Shown one piece after another: positions 45,516-53,577 of a stretch of 64,000 nt of DNA. A program made the position numbers and the translations under genes. Origin of the DNA: Cohnella baijiui (GTDB taxonomy: Bacteria; Bacillota; Bacilli; Paenibacillales; Paenibacillaceae); contig NZ_JAJFOW010000004.1 of NCBI RefSeq assembly GCF_020731285.1, forward strand, positions 124,001-188,000, read 5' to 3'. The notes under the pieces are model-generated. The model did not search any database, was not told where the DNA came from, and saw only the letters and a list, made by a program, of their open reading frames with translations. Within the stretch, counting starts at the first letter, position 1. Each line of letters starts with the position of its first letter.

Positions 45516-45750
45516 AGCCAACCGGACCAGACGTCCAGCCGGTTGCCGTTCAGGTCGTAGAAACGGAAATTTTTGCGGTTGCCGTCGTACAGTTTGATCT
45601 CGGAGACACTGACGCCCTGCGCTTTCAGGTGCGCATGCGTGCGTTCGATGTCGTCGGATTTGAAAGTCAGCAGGTGCATGTCGTAGTCCTCGCCTTCCCA
45701 GTCGTCGGTCTTGTAGGTCAGCGTGGCGTCTTCCTCGCGTTTTGGCGTGA
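45511..45750. repeat. 240-bp direct repeat, right copy
   Basis: The right copy of the repeat at 27620-27859 (238/240 identical, offset 17,891). Here it is the 3' part of an intact VOC gene, which makes this the likely original site. Confidence 0.95.
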
Positions 45751-45898
45751 CAAGCATGATTTCGGGCCCGCCCCCCAGGTCAAAGCTGACGCCTGTCCAG
45801 CGCAGGCCGAGCATTTCCTGATACCAACGGATCGTTTCTTCTTTGTTCCTGGCAGGCAGGTAGATACAGTCGATCTGGCCGACGACCGGCTTGTCCAT
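45512..45898 (-). CDS. VOC family (glyoxalase/bleomycin-resistance-like) protein
   Basis: A 128-residue two-module VOC protein: GQIDCIYLPARNKEETIRWY and LGLRW in the first module, DMHLLTFKSDDIERTHAHLK and RFYDLNGNRLDVWSGWL in the second. The family binds a metal and acts on small molecules, or sequesters them. The ATG at 45898 is preferred because GGAGGAG sits 7 bases before it, inside the codons that would follow an earlier ATG at 45913. Its last 239 bases are duplicated at the other end of the island. Substrate unknown. Confidence 0.8.
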   Translation of the reverse strand: MDKPVVGQIDCIYLPARNKEETIRWYQEMLGLRWTGVSFDLGGGPEIMLVTPKREEDATLTYKTDDWEGEDYDMHLLTFKSDDIERTHAHLKAQGVSVSEIKLYDGNRKNFRFYDLNGNRLDVWSGWL

Positions 45899-46097
45899 CC
45901 GTTTCTCCTCCATTCGATTCGGAAGGGGCCTCGCGGCCGGCTTCCGCTGCTGCTCTCATTGTAACCGTTTTCCGGAAAAAGGGAAATCGCGCGCCGTCAG
46001 TCATAGGAACGAAAATGCGGCATAGGGTGAGGGGAGAGCCTACACGCGGCGGTGGAGAGCGGCGGCAGGCTCGACAAGAACGCAAGGCGGTGAGCCG

Positions 46098-47030
46098 ATG
46101 ATCTCCTCTCGCCATTCCCGCGCTCCGCTCGTCCTCATCCCGGGCGTGTTCGGATCCACGAGCGACGCGATCGTGCCGGGTACCGGGCCATGGGGCTTTG
46201 GGCCGGCGGGCGCGTATTACGAGCCTTTCGTCCGGCAACTGGAGGCGATGGGCTACCGGCGCGAGGCCGAGTTGTTTATCGCCTTTTACGACTGGCGGGA
46301 ACCGGTCCCGTACGCGGCGCGGCAGTATTTGTATCCGGTCGTCCAAGAGGCCAAGCGAAGGACGGGGGCGAGCCGCGTCATTCTGCTGGGGCACAGCATG
46401 GGCGGTCTGCTGGCCCGGGCGTATGCGCAGAGCGAGTATTATCAGGACGATGTGGAGCGGCTCATCGCCTTGGGTACGCCTAACGCCGGCTCGCCGGCCA
46501 ACTACGCCTACTGGACGGGGGCGGCGCTGCAAACGCCGCCGGGCGCGCCGGTCAGCGGGGTTTCGCAAGCCATGCAGCGATTCTTGGCCGATCTGGGCCG
46601 CCTTTCGCCGCAGGATCCGTTGCAGGCGGTCCGGGCGTATTTTCCGAGCCTGCTCGACATCGTGCCGGCGAGAGGCTACGGGGACTATCTCATCGTCCGC
46701 GGGAGAGAGGACTGGAGGCTAGTCCCCCAGACCGAAATGAAAGTTCGGAACGCCTTTCTGGACGATTTGAACCGAGAGCGGGACCTGATCGAACGAAGGC
46801 AAATCCGGGTCACGCTCGTGGCCGGCGTCGGGCGCGGCACACCCCGGTACCTTCGTCAGGCTGCGGAAGCGGCTGTCGAGCCTCATGTCTGGGCGGTCGT
46901 GAACACCGACGGGGGAGACGGGGACGTGACGGTCGCGAGCGTCTTCGCGATTCGCGGCGAGCGGCATCTGGTCGAGGCCGATCACCTCGGCATCCTTTCC
47001 GCCAGCTTGCCCTTACTCGCACGACAATGA
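46098..47030 (+). CDS. Alpha/beta hydrolase, lipase/esterase-like
   Basis: A 310-residue hydrolase. PLVLIPGVFGSTSDAIVPGT forms the oxyanion region and LLGHSMGGLLARAYAQS the nucleophile elbow with its serine; later GDVTVASVFAIRGERHLVEA and DHLG supply the likely aspartate and histidine. The pattern resembles LCAT/PGAP1-like acyltransferases and lipases. No signal peptide is seen. AGGCGGTGA precedes the ATG. It is a single gene ended by a terminator. Substrate unknown. Confidence 0.75.
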   Translation: MISSRHSRAPLVLIPGVFGSTSDAIVPGTGPWGFGPAGAYYEPFVRQLEAMGYRREAELFIAFYDWREPVPYAARQYLYPVVQEAKRRTGASRVILLGHSMGGLLARAYAQSEYYQDDVERLIALGTPNAGSPANYAYWTGAALQTPPGAPVSGVSQAMQRFLADLGRLSPQDPLQAVRAYFPSLLDIVPARGYGDYLIVRGREDWRLVPQTEMKVRNAFLDDLNRERDLIERRQIRVTLVAGVGRGTPRYLRQAAEAAVEPHVWAVVNTDGGDGDVTVASVFAIRGERHLVEADHLGILSASLPLLARQ

Positions 47031-47042
47031 ATTTCAAGCTGT

Positions 47043-47070
47043 ACGCCAATCGCGGATTGGCGTCTTTTTT
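47043..47070 (+). terminator. Terminator after the lipase-like gene
   Basis: ACGCCAATC (47043-47051) pairs with GATTGGCGT (47055-47063) around a 3-nt loop; seven T follow. Confidence 0.85.
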
Positions 47071-47169
47071 GCGTTTTGGGCCCAATTGGCACCGTTTGGC
47101 ATCGAAATGAGTGATCGCGGCAGTCCTTTTCCCCCTATGATCGGCTTATCAAAGGAGGAGGGGTTCGCG

Positions 47170-47976
47170 ATGCCTTATCTCATGGTGAACGATGTGGAGC
47201 TTTATGTGGAAATCGAGGGCGAAGGAGAGCCGGTTCTGCTGATCCACGGTCTGGGCGGCAATACGACGCAGATGCGTCAAACGATGAAGCGCCTGTCTTC
47301 CTTCTACAAGACGATCGCGTACGATTGCCGAGGGCACGGCCTTTCGGAGAAGCCCGCGTCCTATACGCTGGAGGACCATATCCGGGACGCCTTGGCGCTG
47401 ATGGATGAGCTGGGAATGGCGCGCGCAGCCGTGTTGGGGGTGTCGGGCGGCAGCTATATCGCGCAGGGCTTGGCCGCAGCCGAGCCGGACCGGGTGAAGC
47501 GGCTGGTTCTCGTCGTTGCCCGGGCGTACGGCGCCAAATCGTCCACGCAGCTGTTTTTCGAGCGGCATGCCGCCGCTATGGCGAAGCTCGGAGAGAAGGA
47601 GAAGGCGGCTTATTTCATCGACCGCGTGTTCGCCCCCGGTTTCCTGGACAACATGCAGCCCGCGCAGCTGCAGACGCTGATGGTGCCGGAGCCGGCCTTG
47701 ACGGCCGAGCAGACGGAGGCGGCCAACCGGGCGTTCGAAGGCTTCGACCTTCGCCCGGCGCTGCCCCGGATCCAAGCGCCGACGCTCGTTCTGAGCGGCA
47801 AGTACGACGGGTTGAACCCGCCCGCCTGCGGCACGGAGATCGCGGATGGCATTCCGGACGCCACGTTCGTGGAGATGCGGCATTCCGGCCATGCGCCCAG
47901 CTTCGAGGAGCCGGACCGGTTTTACAGGCTCGTGATTGATTTTCTAAACGCAAAGGGAGGGGATTTCCATGAATAA
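47170..47976 (+). CDS. Alpha/beta fold hydrolase
   Basis: A 268-residue hydrolase of the common alpha/beta type: VLLIHGLGGN near the N-terminus, nucleophile elbow GVSGGS, the aspartate region LVLSGKYDGLNPP and a C-terminal histidine in MRHSGHAPSFEEP. The ATG at 47170 has AAAGGAGGAGGGG upstream; an in-frame ATG at 47086 lacks one. It overlaps the MFS gene by 8 bases, so the two probably act together, perhaps in detoxification. Substrate unknown. Confidence 0.82.
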   Translation: MPYLMVNDVELYVEIEGEGEPVLLIHGLGGNTTQMRQTMKRLSSFYKTIAYDCRGHGLSEKPASYTLEDHIRDALALMDELGMARAAVLGVSGGSYIAQGLAAAEPDRVKRLVLVVARAYGAKSSTQLFFERHAAAMAKLGEKEKAAYFIDRVFAPGFLDNMQPAQLQTLMVPEPALTAEQTEAANRAFEGFDLRPALPRIQAPTLVLSGKYDGLNPPACGTEIADGIPDATFVEMRHSGHAPSFEEPDRFYRLVIDFLNAKGGDFHE

Positions 47977-49150
47977 TCGAATCTTGATCTTCTTGCTGGC
48001 GCTCGGGGCTTTTTTGGCGGGTACGGCGGAGCTGGTCGTCGTCGGAGTCGTCGATTTGATCGCATCCGACCTGCGCGTCTCCAGAGGGATGTCGGGCCAA
48101 TTGGTGACCGTGTTCTCGATCGCCTTTGCGGCGGGATCGCCGATCGTCATTTCGCTGACGTCCGGCATGAACCGCAAGCGGCTGATGCTCGCCACGCTTT
48201 TCTTCTCGATCGCGGGCAACCTCCTGGCGTGGCTGAGCCGGGACATCGTCCCCCTGATGCTGTCCCGCGTCATCCTTGGCGTCACGGCCGGCGTATTCAC
48301 CGTGATCGCGTTCACGACGGCGGCGAATCTGTCCGCGCCCGAGAAGCGGGGCAGCGCCATCGGCAGCGTGCACGTCGGGTTCAGCGGCTCGCTGGTGATC
48401 GGCGTTCCCTTGGGAATCTACATCGCCGGACATTGGGGATGGGAGTCGATCTTCGGGCTGCTGGCCGTCGCCAACGCCGTCATCGCGCTGCTGATGGTCA
48501 AGCTGCTCCCCCGCATGCCGGGCGAAGCGGCAGTCCCTTTGCGCGCGCAGGCGGCCATGATGAAGCAGGGCAAGGTGCTCGGCGGATTGGCGATTACATT
48601 CCTCTGCGTCTTCGGCTACTCGATCTGCTATACCTTTCTCGCCCCCTATCTTCAGCAGCTCGCGCGCCTGGATTTGAAGACGGTGAGCTGGCTCCTCCTT
48701 TTGATGGGGATCTGCGGGATGCTGGGCTCGCGATTCGGCGGGTACGGAACGGACAAATGGGGCGCGAAAAAGCTGCTGCTCGGAGTGCTGGCCGTTCATG
48801 CCGTCGTTCTGCTGCTCTCCCCCTTGTTGGCCACGACGCTGCCCGGCGCCGTCGTCCTGATCGTCGTGTGGGGCATCTCGGCATGGGCCACGGTTCCCGC
48901 GATCCAGTACGACCTCATTTCCCTCGTGCCGGAATCGGCGGGCATCGCGGTCAGCGTGAATACGTCCGTCTTCCAATTCGGCATTGCGCTCGGCGCCGCC
49001 GCCGGAGGCGTCGTCACCGAACGGCTCGCGGTTGGGCATGTCGGATGGATCGGCGGAATCGTCGTTTTCGCGGCCTTGCTGGCAGCTGCGGCGTCCTTCT
49101 CCGCGAGGGGACGGAGCGAAGGCTCCCCGGCCCTGCGTCCGAATCCGTGA
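47969..49150 (+). CDS. MFS transporter (DHA1/AraJ-like)
   Basis: A 393-residue major facilitator with about 12 membrane helices. The N-terminus (ILIFLLALGAFLAGTAELVV and VGVVDLIASDLRVS) is typical of the AraJ/drug-efflux subgroup; GSVHVGFSGSLVIGVPLGIY and the C-terminal RFGGYGTDKWGAKKL match MFS motifs C and A. It is translated together with the hydrolase before it. It probably exports a sugar-like or drug-like compound. Confidence 0.85.
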   Translation: MNNRILIFLLALGAFLAGTAELVVVGVVDLIASDLRVSRGMSGQLVTVFSIAFAAGSPIVISLTSGMNRKRLMLATLFFSIAGNLLAWLSRDIVPLMLSRVILGVTAGVFTVIAFTTAANLSAPEKRGSAIGSVHVGFSGSLVIGVPLGIYIAGHWGWESIFGLLAVANAVIALLMVKLLPRMPGEAAVPLRAQAAMMKQGKVLGGLAITFLCVFGYSICYTFLAPYLQQLARLDLKTVSWLLLLMGICGMLGSRFGGYGTDKWGAKKLLLGVLAVHAVVLLLSPLLATTLPGAVVLIVVWGISAWATVPAIQYDLISLVPESAGIAVSVNTSVFQFGIALGAAAGGVVTERLAVGHVGWIGGIVVFAALLAAAASFSARGRSEGSPALRPNP

Positions 49151-49305
49151 CCGGCGCGACTTTCGTAGATGCAAATCTCTCCTTAACGAACGAGTTTACT
49201 AGAGGACAACACTAGCATAATATGAAAAGCAAGGAGCCTACGTTTCGTTTTTGCCTCAAGCTTAGAACGACCGGGAAGTGAAAGCGGATGCCGGCATTGG
49301 AAATC

Positions 49306-49332
49306 TGTCGATTCCGGGCCCCGCCGTTCGTC
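49306..49332 (+). promoter_or_regulatory. ECF42-type promoter, copy 1
   Basis: TGTCGA (49306-49311), a 17-base spacer and CGTC (49329-49332), 50 bases before the DGPF gene. The identical arrangement recurs at 51134-51160. As I recall, ECF42 promoters have TGTCGA at -35 and CGA/TC-like -10 bases. Outside this, 49151-49381 contains nothing I recognise. Confidence 0.7.
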
Positions 49333-49381
49333 GTTCAAGTAGAAGCGCACTTACCGCCCCATTCCAAGGAGGAAATTCCCG

Positions 49382-49813
49382 ATGAGATTCATGATGATCG
49401 TCAAAGCCACGCAAGATTCGGAAGCCGGGGTCATGCCGAGCCAGGAGCTCGTCGACGCGATGATGAAGTACAACGAGGAGTTGATGAAAGCCGGCGTGCT
49501 GCTGGCCGCCGAAGGACTGCATTCGAGCGCGGGCGCGATCCGCATCTCCTATCCGGAGGCGGGCGGCAAGGCCAAAATCGTCGACGGCCCTTTTACGGAG
49601 ACGAAGGAGCTCATCGCGGGCTTCACCCTCATCGAGGTCAAGTCGCGGGAGGAAGCGATCGAGTGGGCCAAGCGGATGCCGGACCCGCACGGCTTCGGCG
49701 AAGGCGTCATCGAGCTCCGCCAGGTGATCGAGCCGCCCGAGCTGACTCCCGACGCTGAATCCCAGGCGCTGCATGCATTGATGCGACAGCAGGCGCCAAC
49801 GAAGCAGCCGTGA
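49382..49813 (+). CDS. DGPF/YciI-domain protein (ECF42 partner)
   Basis: A 143-residue protein of the DGPF (YCII-related) family; the name-giving motif appears as VDGPFTETKELIAGFTLIEV. Proteins of this family accompany ECF42 sigma factors in many phyla. GGAGGAAA lies 8 bases before the ATG. Its stop overlaps the GTG start of the sigma gene, so the two are coupled. It is preceded by a promoter motif that fits the partner sigma factor. Its biochemical role is unknown; a ligand or redox sensor has been suggested for the family. Confidence 0.88.
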   Translation: MRFMMIVKATQDSEAGVMPSQELVDAMMKYNEELMKAGVLLAAEGLHSSAGAIRISYPEAGGKAKIVDGPFTETKELIAGFTLIEVKSREEAIEWAKRMPDPHGFGEGVIELRQVIEPPELTPDAESQALHALMRQQAPTKQP

Positions 49814-51090
49814 GAACGGAGTCGACCCATCGGACGATCGACGCCATCTGGCGGATCGAATCGGCCAAGATCATCGCGGCGCTCGCCCGGATGGTGCGGG
49901 ACATCGGCGTGGCGGAAGACCTGGCGCAGGACGCGCTCGTCATCGCGCTCGAGAAATGGCCGGGGACGGGCATCCCCGACAATCCCGGGGCCTGGCTCAT
50001 GGCGACGGCCAAGCGCCGCGCGCTCGATCTGCTCCGGCGCAACCAGACGCTCGGCCGCAAGTACGAAGAGCTCGGCCGGACGACAAGCGACCGGCACGAG
50101 GAGGAATTCGGCGCCGGGCTCGACGGCGAGGTCGCGGACGATCTGCTGCGCCTGATCTTCACGACGTGCCACCCGGTCTTGTCGACCGAGGCGCGGGTGG
50201 CGCTGACGCTGCGGCTGCTCGGCGGACTCACGACCGAGGAGATCGCGCACGCGTATCTCGTTCCCGAGCCGACCGTCGCGCAGCGGATCGTCCGGGCCAA
50301 GAAGACGCTGTCGGCGGCACGCGTGCCATTCGAGGTGCCCGAGGGGGCCGAGCTTAGGCCCCGCCTCGCCTCGGTCCTCGAGGTCGTCTATCTCATGTTC
50401 AACGAAGGCTACGCGGCGACGGGCGGCGAGCACTGGACCCGGCCCGTGCTCTGCATGGAGGCGCTCCGGCTCGGGCGGATCCTCGCCGAGATCGCTCCGC
50501 AGGAGTCGGAGGTGCACGGCCTGGTCGCCCTGATGGAGATCCAGGCATCACGTTTGGCTACAAGGGTCACGTCGTCCGGAGAGCCGATTCTGCTCATGGA
50601 CCAGAATCGGACGCTGTGGGATCAACTGCTCATCCGCCGCGGGCTTGCGGCTCTTCGCCGGGCCGAAGAGACCGGCAGCCCGCTAGGCCCTTACGCGCTG
50701 CAGGCGTCCATCTCCGCCTGCCATGCCAGGGCCCGTACGCCCGAGGAGACCGACTGGGTGCGGATCGCGGCGTTGTACGAAGCATTGGCGATGGTGGCGC
50801 CCTCGCCCGTGGTCGAGCTGAACCGGGCGGTGTCGCTCTCGATGGCGTTCGGGCCGGCGGTCGGCCTCGAGATCGTCGACGCCCTGATGGCGGAGCCTAC
50901 CCTGAAGGCGTACCATCTGCTGCCGAGCGTGCGCGGCGACTTGCTGGCCAAGCTCGGCCGCAAGGCGGAGGCGTGCGAAGAGTTCAAGCGGGCCGCCGCC
51001 ATGACGGGCAACGCGCGGGAGCGCGCGCTGCTGCTGAAGCGGGCGGAGGAAAACGCCGCGGCGCCGGAACAGGACGAGGATCAGAGGTAA
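49810..51090 (+). CDS. ECF42-family sigma factor with C-terminal extension
   Basis: A 426-residue sigma factor. Region 2 lies at about 10-80 (DIGVAEDLAQDALVIALEKW and GAWLMATAKRRALDLL), region 4 at about 130-170 (LTTEEIAHAYLVPEPTVAQR), followed by about 250 helical residues (the DUF6596/TPR-like extension) that replace an anti-sigma factor as regulator. It starts at GTG 49810, coupled to the DGPF gene. No anti-sigma gene is present. It should transcribe its own operon and the VOC/DUF1801 pair, judging by two matching promoters. Confidence 0.9.
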   Translation: MRTESTHRTIDAIWRIESAKIIAALARMVRDIGVAEDLAQDALVIALEKWPGTGIPDNPGAWLMATAKRRALDLLRRNQTLGRKYEELGRTTSDRHEEEFGAGLDGEVADDLLRLIFTTCHPVLSTEARVALTLRLLGGLTTEEIAHAYLVPEPTVAQRIVRAKKTLSAARVPFEVPEGAELRPRLASVLEVVYLMFNEGYAATGGEHWTRPVLCMEALRLGRILAEIAPQESEVHGLVALMEIQASRLATRVTSSGEPILLMDQNRTLWDQLLIRRGLAALRRAEETGSPLGPYALQASISACHARARTPEETDWVRIAALYEALAMVAPSPVVELNRAVSLSMAFGPAVGLEIVDALMAEPTLKAYHLLPSVRGDLLAKLGRKAEACEEFKRAAAMTGNARERALLLKRAEENAAAPEQDEDQR

Positions 51091-51133
51091 ATTCGATCGC
51101 TTCAAATCTTTTTGAAAAAAGTTTTGCGGGTCG

Positions 51134-51160
51134 TGTCGATCTATCGCCATCTTGTTCGTC
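51134..51160 (+). promoter_or_regulatory. ECF42-type promoter, copy 2
   Basis: TGTCGA (51134-51139), 17 bases, CGTC (51157-51160), 80 bases before the VOC gene. Flanking bases also agree with copy 1 (TGTCGAT at the left, TTCGTCGT at the right). Confidence 0.7.
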
Positions 51161-51239
51161 GTGTTCATAGAGGCCGAAATGCGGAGGAACATTCGCTCCG
51201 TACGCCGCCAACCAATTCCCTGGGAAGGATGATTTGAAC

Positions 51240-51638
51240 ATGAACGCCAAGTTGACCCCGTATATCGCCTCGCAAGACGCCAGAGCCCAAGCAGACTTCT
51301 ATATCCAAGCCTTGGGCGGCGAGATTCTTTCTCTAGTAACGCATGGCCAGAACCCCGGCTCCCCCGCCGAGATGTCGGACAAAGTGATGCATATGGTGCT
51401 GTCGGTTGCGGGCGGCAACATGTTGTTCCTGTCCGACGCCTTCGGGCCGACCGGTTCGGAGGGCAGCATCGCGTTCGGACTGACCTTCGGCGACGTCGAG
51501 GCGGCTCGCCAAGCGAATGCCAACCTCGGAGAAGGCGGCACGCAGAAGTATCCGTTCGAGAAGCAGGTGTGGGGCGCGTACTACGGCGAAGTCGTGGACA
51601 AGTTCGGGATCCGGTGGCAGATCGCCCAGCAAGATTGA
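51240..51638 (+). CDS. VOC family protein (PhnB-like)
   Basis: A 132-residue protein of the PhnB/glyoxalase-like VOC branch: KLTPYIASQDARAQADFYIQ, MHMVLSVAGGNMLFLSD and YYGEVVDKFGIRWQIAQQD. The ATG at 51240 is preferred; AAGGATG is the likely ribosome-binding site and an in-frame TTG lies two codons upstream. It follows the sigma gene by 149 bases and has its own ECF42-type promoter. VOC proteins of this kind are frequent in DGPF/ECF42 neighbourhoods. Substrate unknown. Confidence 0.85.
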   Translation: MNAKLTPYIASQDARAQADFYIQALGGEILSLVTHGQNPGSPAEMSDKVMHMVLSVAGGNMLFLSDAFGPTGSEGSIAFGLTFGDVEAARQANANLGEGGTQKYPFEKQVWGAYYGEVVDKFGIRWQIAQQD

Positions 51639-51682
51639 TGGACATACGGTATTCACTCTAACGGAATAAAGGAGCAGTCGTC

Positions 51683-52024
51683 ATGAGCCAAGAAGTCGTC
51701 GAATTTATCCGGGAAGTCAAAGAGCCGTGGCAGGCCGAGCTCTGCACGCAGCTGCGGGACGTCGTCCATCAGGCGATCCCGGAGGTGCAGGAGCGCCTTC
51801 AGTACAAAAAGCCGCATTTTCTCAAAAACGGCAAGTATGCCGCCGTGATCTCCACGTCGAAGGACGCGGTCAGCTTCACGATCTTCAACGCCGCGGGGCT
51901 CGAGCTCCCGGAAGGTCAATTCGACGGCCCGCCAGAGCGCAAGACGATCAAACTCCGCCAGGGCCAGTCGGTCGATCCGGCGCAGCTCTCCGCGTGGGTG
52001 AGCCAGGCCAGCGCAGCGCTTTAA
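51683..52024 (+). CDS. DUF1801 family protein
   Basis: A 113-residue protein of the DUF1801 (YdhG-like) family: LRDVVHQAIPEVQERLQYKK followed by PHFLKNGKYAAVISTSKDAV and FTIFNAAGLELPEG. The fold is small alpha/beta; no activity is established. It lies 44 bases after the VOC gene with no terminator between, and ends at a strong terminator, so it is probably the last member of the sigma regulon here. Confidence 0.85.
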   Translation: MSQEVVEFIREVKEPWQAELCTQLRDVVHQAIPEVQERLQYKKPHFLKNGKYAAVISTSKDAVSFTIFNAAGLELPEGQFDGPPERKTIKLRQGQSVDPAQLSAWVSQASAAL

Positions 52025-52079
52025 GGCCGCCGGTTCATGTAGAGGCGGCAAGAGAGAGCATTCCTTAGAGAAGGCGAGC

Positions 52080-52115
52080 AAGGCCATCCCCGGCGGGGAT
52101 GGCCTTGATTTGTTT
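52080..52115 (+). terminator. Terminator after DUF1801
   Basis: AAGGCCATCCCC (52080-52091) pairs with GGGGATGGCCTT (52095-52106), loop GGC, then GATTTGTTTT. From here to 52350 the sequence is AT-rich and holds no feature I can support. Confidence 0.85.
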
Positions 52116-52350
52116 TGGGGAACATGCGGGTTGCAGGAAAATACTAAAGTTTTTCTAGCGGAGCCAATTTCACAAATCGTTTTCTCAAACAACAGATGAA
52201 CGGAATAGGAAAGCTGTAATGGCCGACATAGCAATCCACAAGAAACGATTATATTCCTAACATGTTATCATTGGCATAAAAATAAATGATTGCAGACAGG
52301 TAAATATCAACTGCTAATAACAGTATCCAAGGTATAGAGAGGGGTAAGGC

Positions 52351-52779
52351 ATGGCAAATATCGAGCACTTGCAAACCGTAAATGTTCCAGCGTCGAAGGT
52401 GTATGAAACGTTAACCACCGCTGAGGGACTGTCGGAAATATGGACCAATGAACTCATTATCAATAATCAAATTGGCTTTATTAATGAATTTCGATTCGGT
52501 AGCAATGACATAACCAAGATGAGAGTAGAGGAATTGATCACGAATAAAAAAGTCATGTGGCAGTGTATTGATTCAGATCCGGAATGGATTGGTACGATTA
52601 TTTCCTTTGATATTGAAGCAAAGAACGGGAAGTCTTTTATTACTTTACGTCATATGAACTGGAGAGAAGTAACGCCATTTTTTCGCTCTTGCAACTACAA
52701 CTGGGCTATTTTCCTTTATAGTCTCAAAACCTACTGTGAAGAGGGGGAAGGTCTCCCTTATCATAAACGTAAGTTTTAA
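52351..52779 (+). CDS. SRPBCC/AHSA1-type protein
   Basis: A 142-residue START-like (SRPBCC, AHSA1-type) protein, a fold with a deep pocket for hydrophobic ligands: NVPASKVYETLTTAEGLSEI at the N-terminus and SFITLRHMNWREVTPFFRSC near the end. The gene and its 230-base upstream region are much richer in A+T than their surroundings, which suggests it was acquired separately. AGAGAGGGG lies 8 bases before the ATG. It meets the GyrI-like gene head-on at a shared terminator. Ligand unknown. Confidence 0.75.
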   Translation: MANIEHLQTVNVPASKVYETLTTAEGLSEIWTNELIINNQIGFINEFRFGSNDITKMRVEELITNKKVMWQCIDSDPEWIGTIISFDIEAKNGKSFITLRHMNWREVTPFFRSCNYNWAIFLYSLKTYCEEGEGLPYHKRKF

Positions 52780-52831
52780 TGATCCGCCAGAGATGGCCAG
52801 CCTGCTAGTCGGACAATAACCCGGTTTAACA

Positions 52832-52872
52832 AGCAGAAGAACATGGTGTTCATCCATGTTCTTCTGCTTTTT
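52832..52872. terminator. Bidirectional terminator between convergent genes
   Basis: AGCAGAAGAACATGG (52832-52846) pairs with CCATGTTCTTCTGCT (52854-52868), a perfect 15-bp stem, with T-tracts on both strands. Confidence 0.85.
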
Positions 52873-52880
52873 GCGTGGTT

Positions 52881-53504
52881 TTATTTCTGTTGCTTCACCG
52901 GGAATCGAAGAATGGTCTTCATGGAAGAAGGATCGACCTTGCGCGGGTCGGACAAGTAAATTTCGTGATGCAGACCGTTTTGGACGAATGAATGCTGCTT
53001 CATAAACGAATGGATTTTCTCGATGGTATCAGGCTCCGTGCGATAAGGTCCGATATGCATCATTTGCACGCAGGCGCCTTCGTGGAGCGTTTCGAATACA
53101 ACCCGATGGACCTGTTCAAGATCCTTTTTCTTCGCGATGGCGTTCGCCAGGGCGCTGTCGACGCTTTCGCGGTTCACGAAATCCGGCATGCGGATCAGAA
53201 GCTTCCAATGCCATTCTTCGCGCGGAACCTCAAGCGCATATTTGTCGGATTCCACCCACCAGAGGCCTTCCAGCTTGGGAACCGTAAAATCTTGGTTTTC
53301 CTTTTTGCAAAGGCCTTTGACTCCATAGGCTACCGTGTAAAGTGCTTCGGTTGCATTTGCAAATACAGGGCCATCCGGCGCTCCCTTATCCGCAATCGAA
53401 AGATAGGAAAGGGCGTCCAAATGCACGAGCGCTGGACGATTAGTCGCCGAATAATAAGTTTTATCGGCTTTGCTCAAATCGAGTTTGGTGGGGATCAGCT
53501 TCAT
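52881..53504 (-). CDS. GyrI-like small-molecule-binding protein
   Basis: A 207-residue protein of the GyrI-like/AraC effector-binding kind without a DNA-binding part. Typical segments: LDALSYLSIADKGAP, GLWWVESDKYALEVPREEWH and MMHIGPYRTEPDTIEKIHSF. Such proteins bind or sometimes hydrolyse hydrophobic compounds. AAAGAGGTG lies 8 bases before the ATG. It follows the WYL regulator, from which it is separated by a hairpin, and is probably its regulatory target. Confidence 0.82.
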   Translation of the reverse strand: MKLIPTKLDLSKADKTYYSATNRPALVHLDALSYLSIADKGAPDGPVFANATEALYTVAYGVKGLCKKENQDFTVPKLEGLWWVESDKYALEVPREEWHWKLLIRMPDFVNRESVDSALANAIAKKKDLEQVHRVVFETLHEGACVQMMHIGPYRTEPDTIEKIHSFMKQHSFVQNGLHHEIYLSDPRKVDPSSMKTILRFPVKQQK

Positions 53505-53548
53505 TTCATAACACCTCTTTGCAGGAAGTTACCCCCATCATATACAAA

Positions 53549-53577
53549 CTTCCCTGACAGCAAGGTTGTCAGGGAAG
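53549..53577 (-). terminator. Hairpin at the end of the WYL gene
   Basis: CTTCCCTGACA (53549-53559) pairs with TGTCAGGGAAG (53567-53577). It overlaps the WYL stop codon. On the minus strand TTTGTAT follows, a weak T-tract, so it may attenuate rather than stop transcription into the GyrI-like gene. Confidence 0.65.

Noticed and set aside
27620..45750. Integrative element with its own integrase, or composite transposon
   Set aside because: No integrase, transposase, relaxase or terminal inverted repeats were seen in or near the island. Only the 240-bp direct repeats support mobility.
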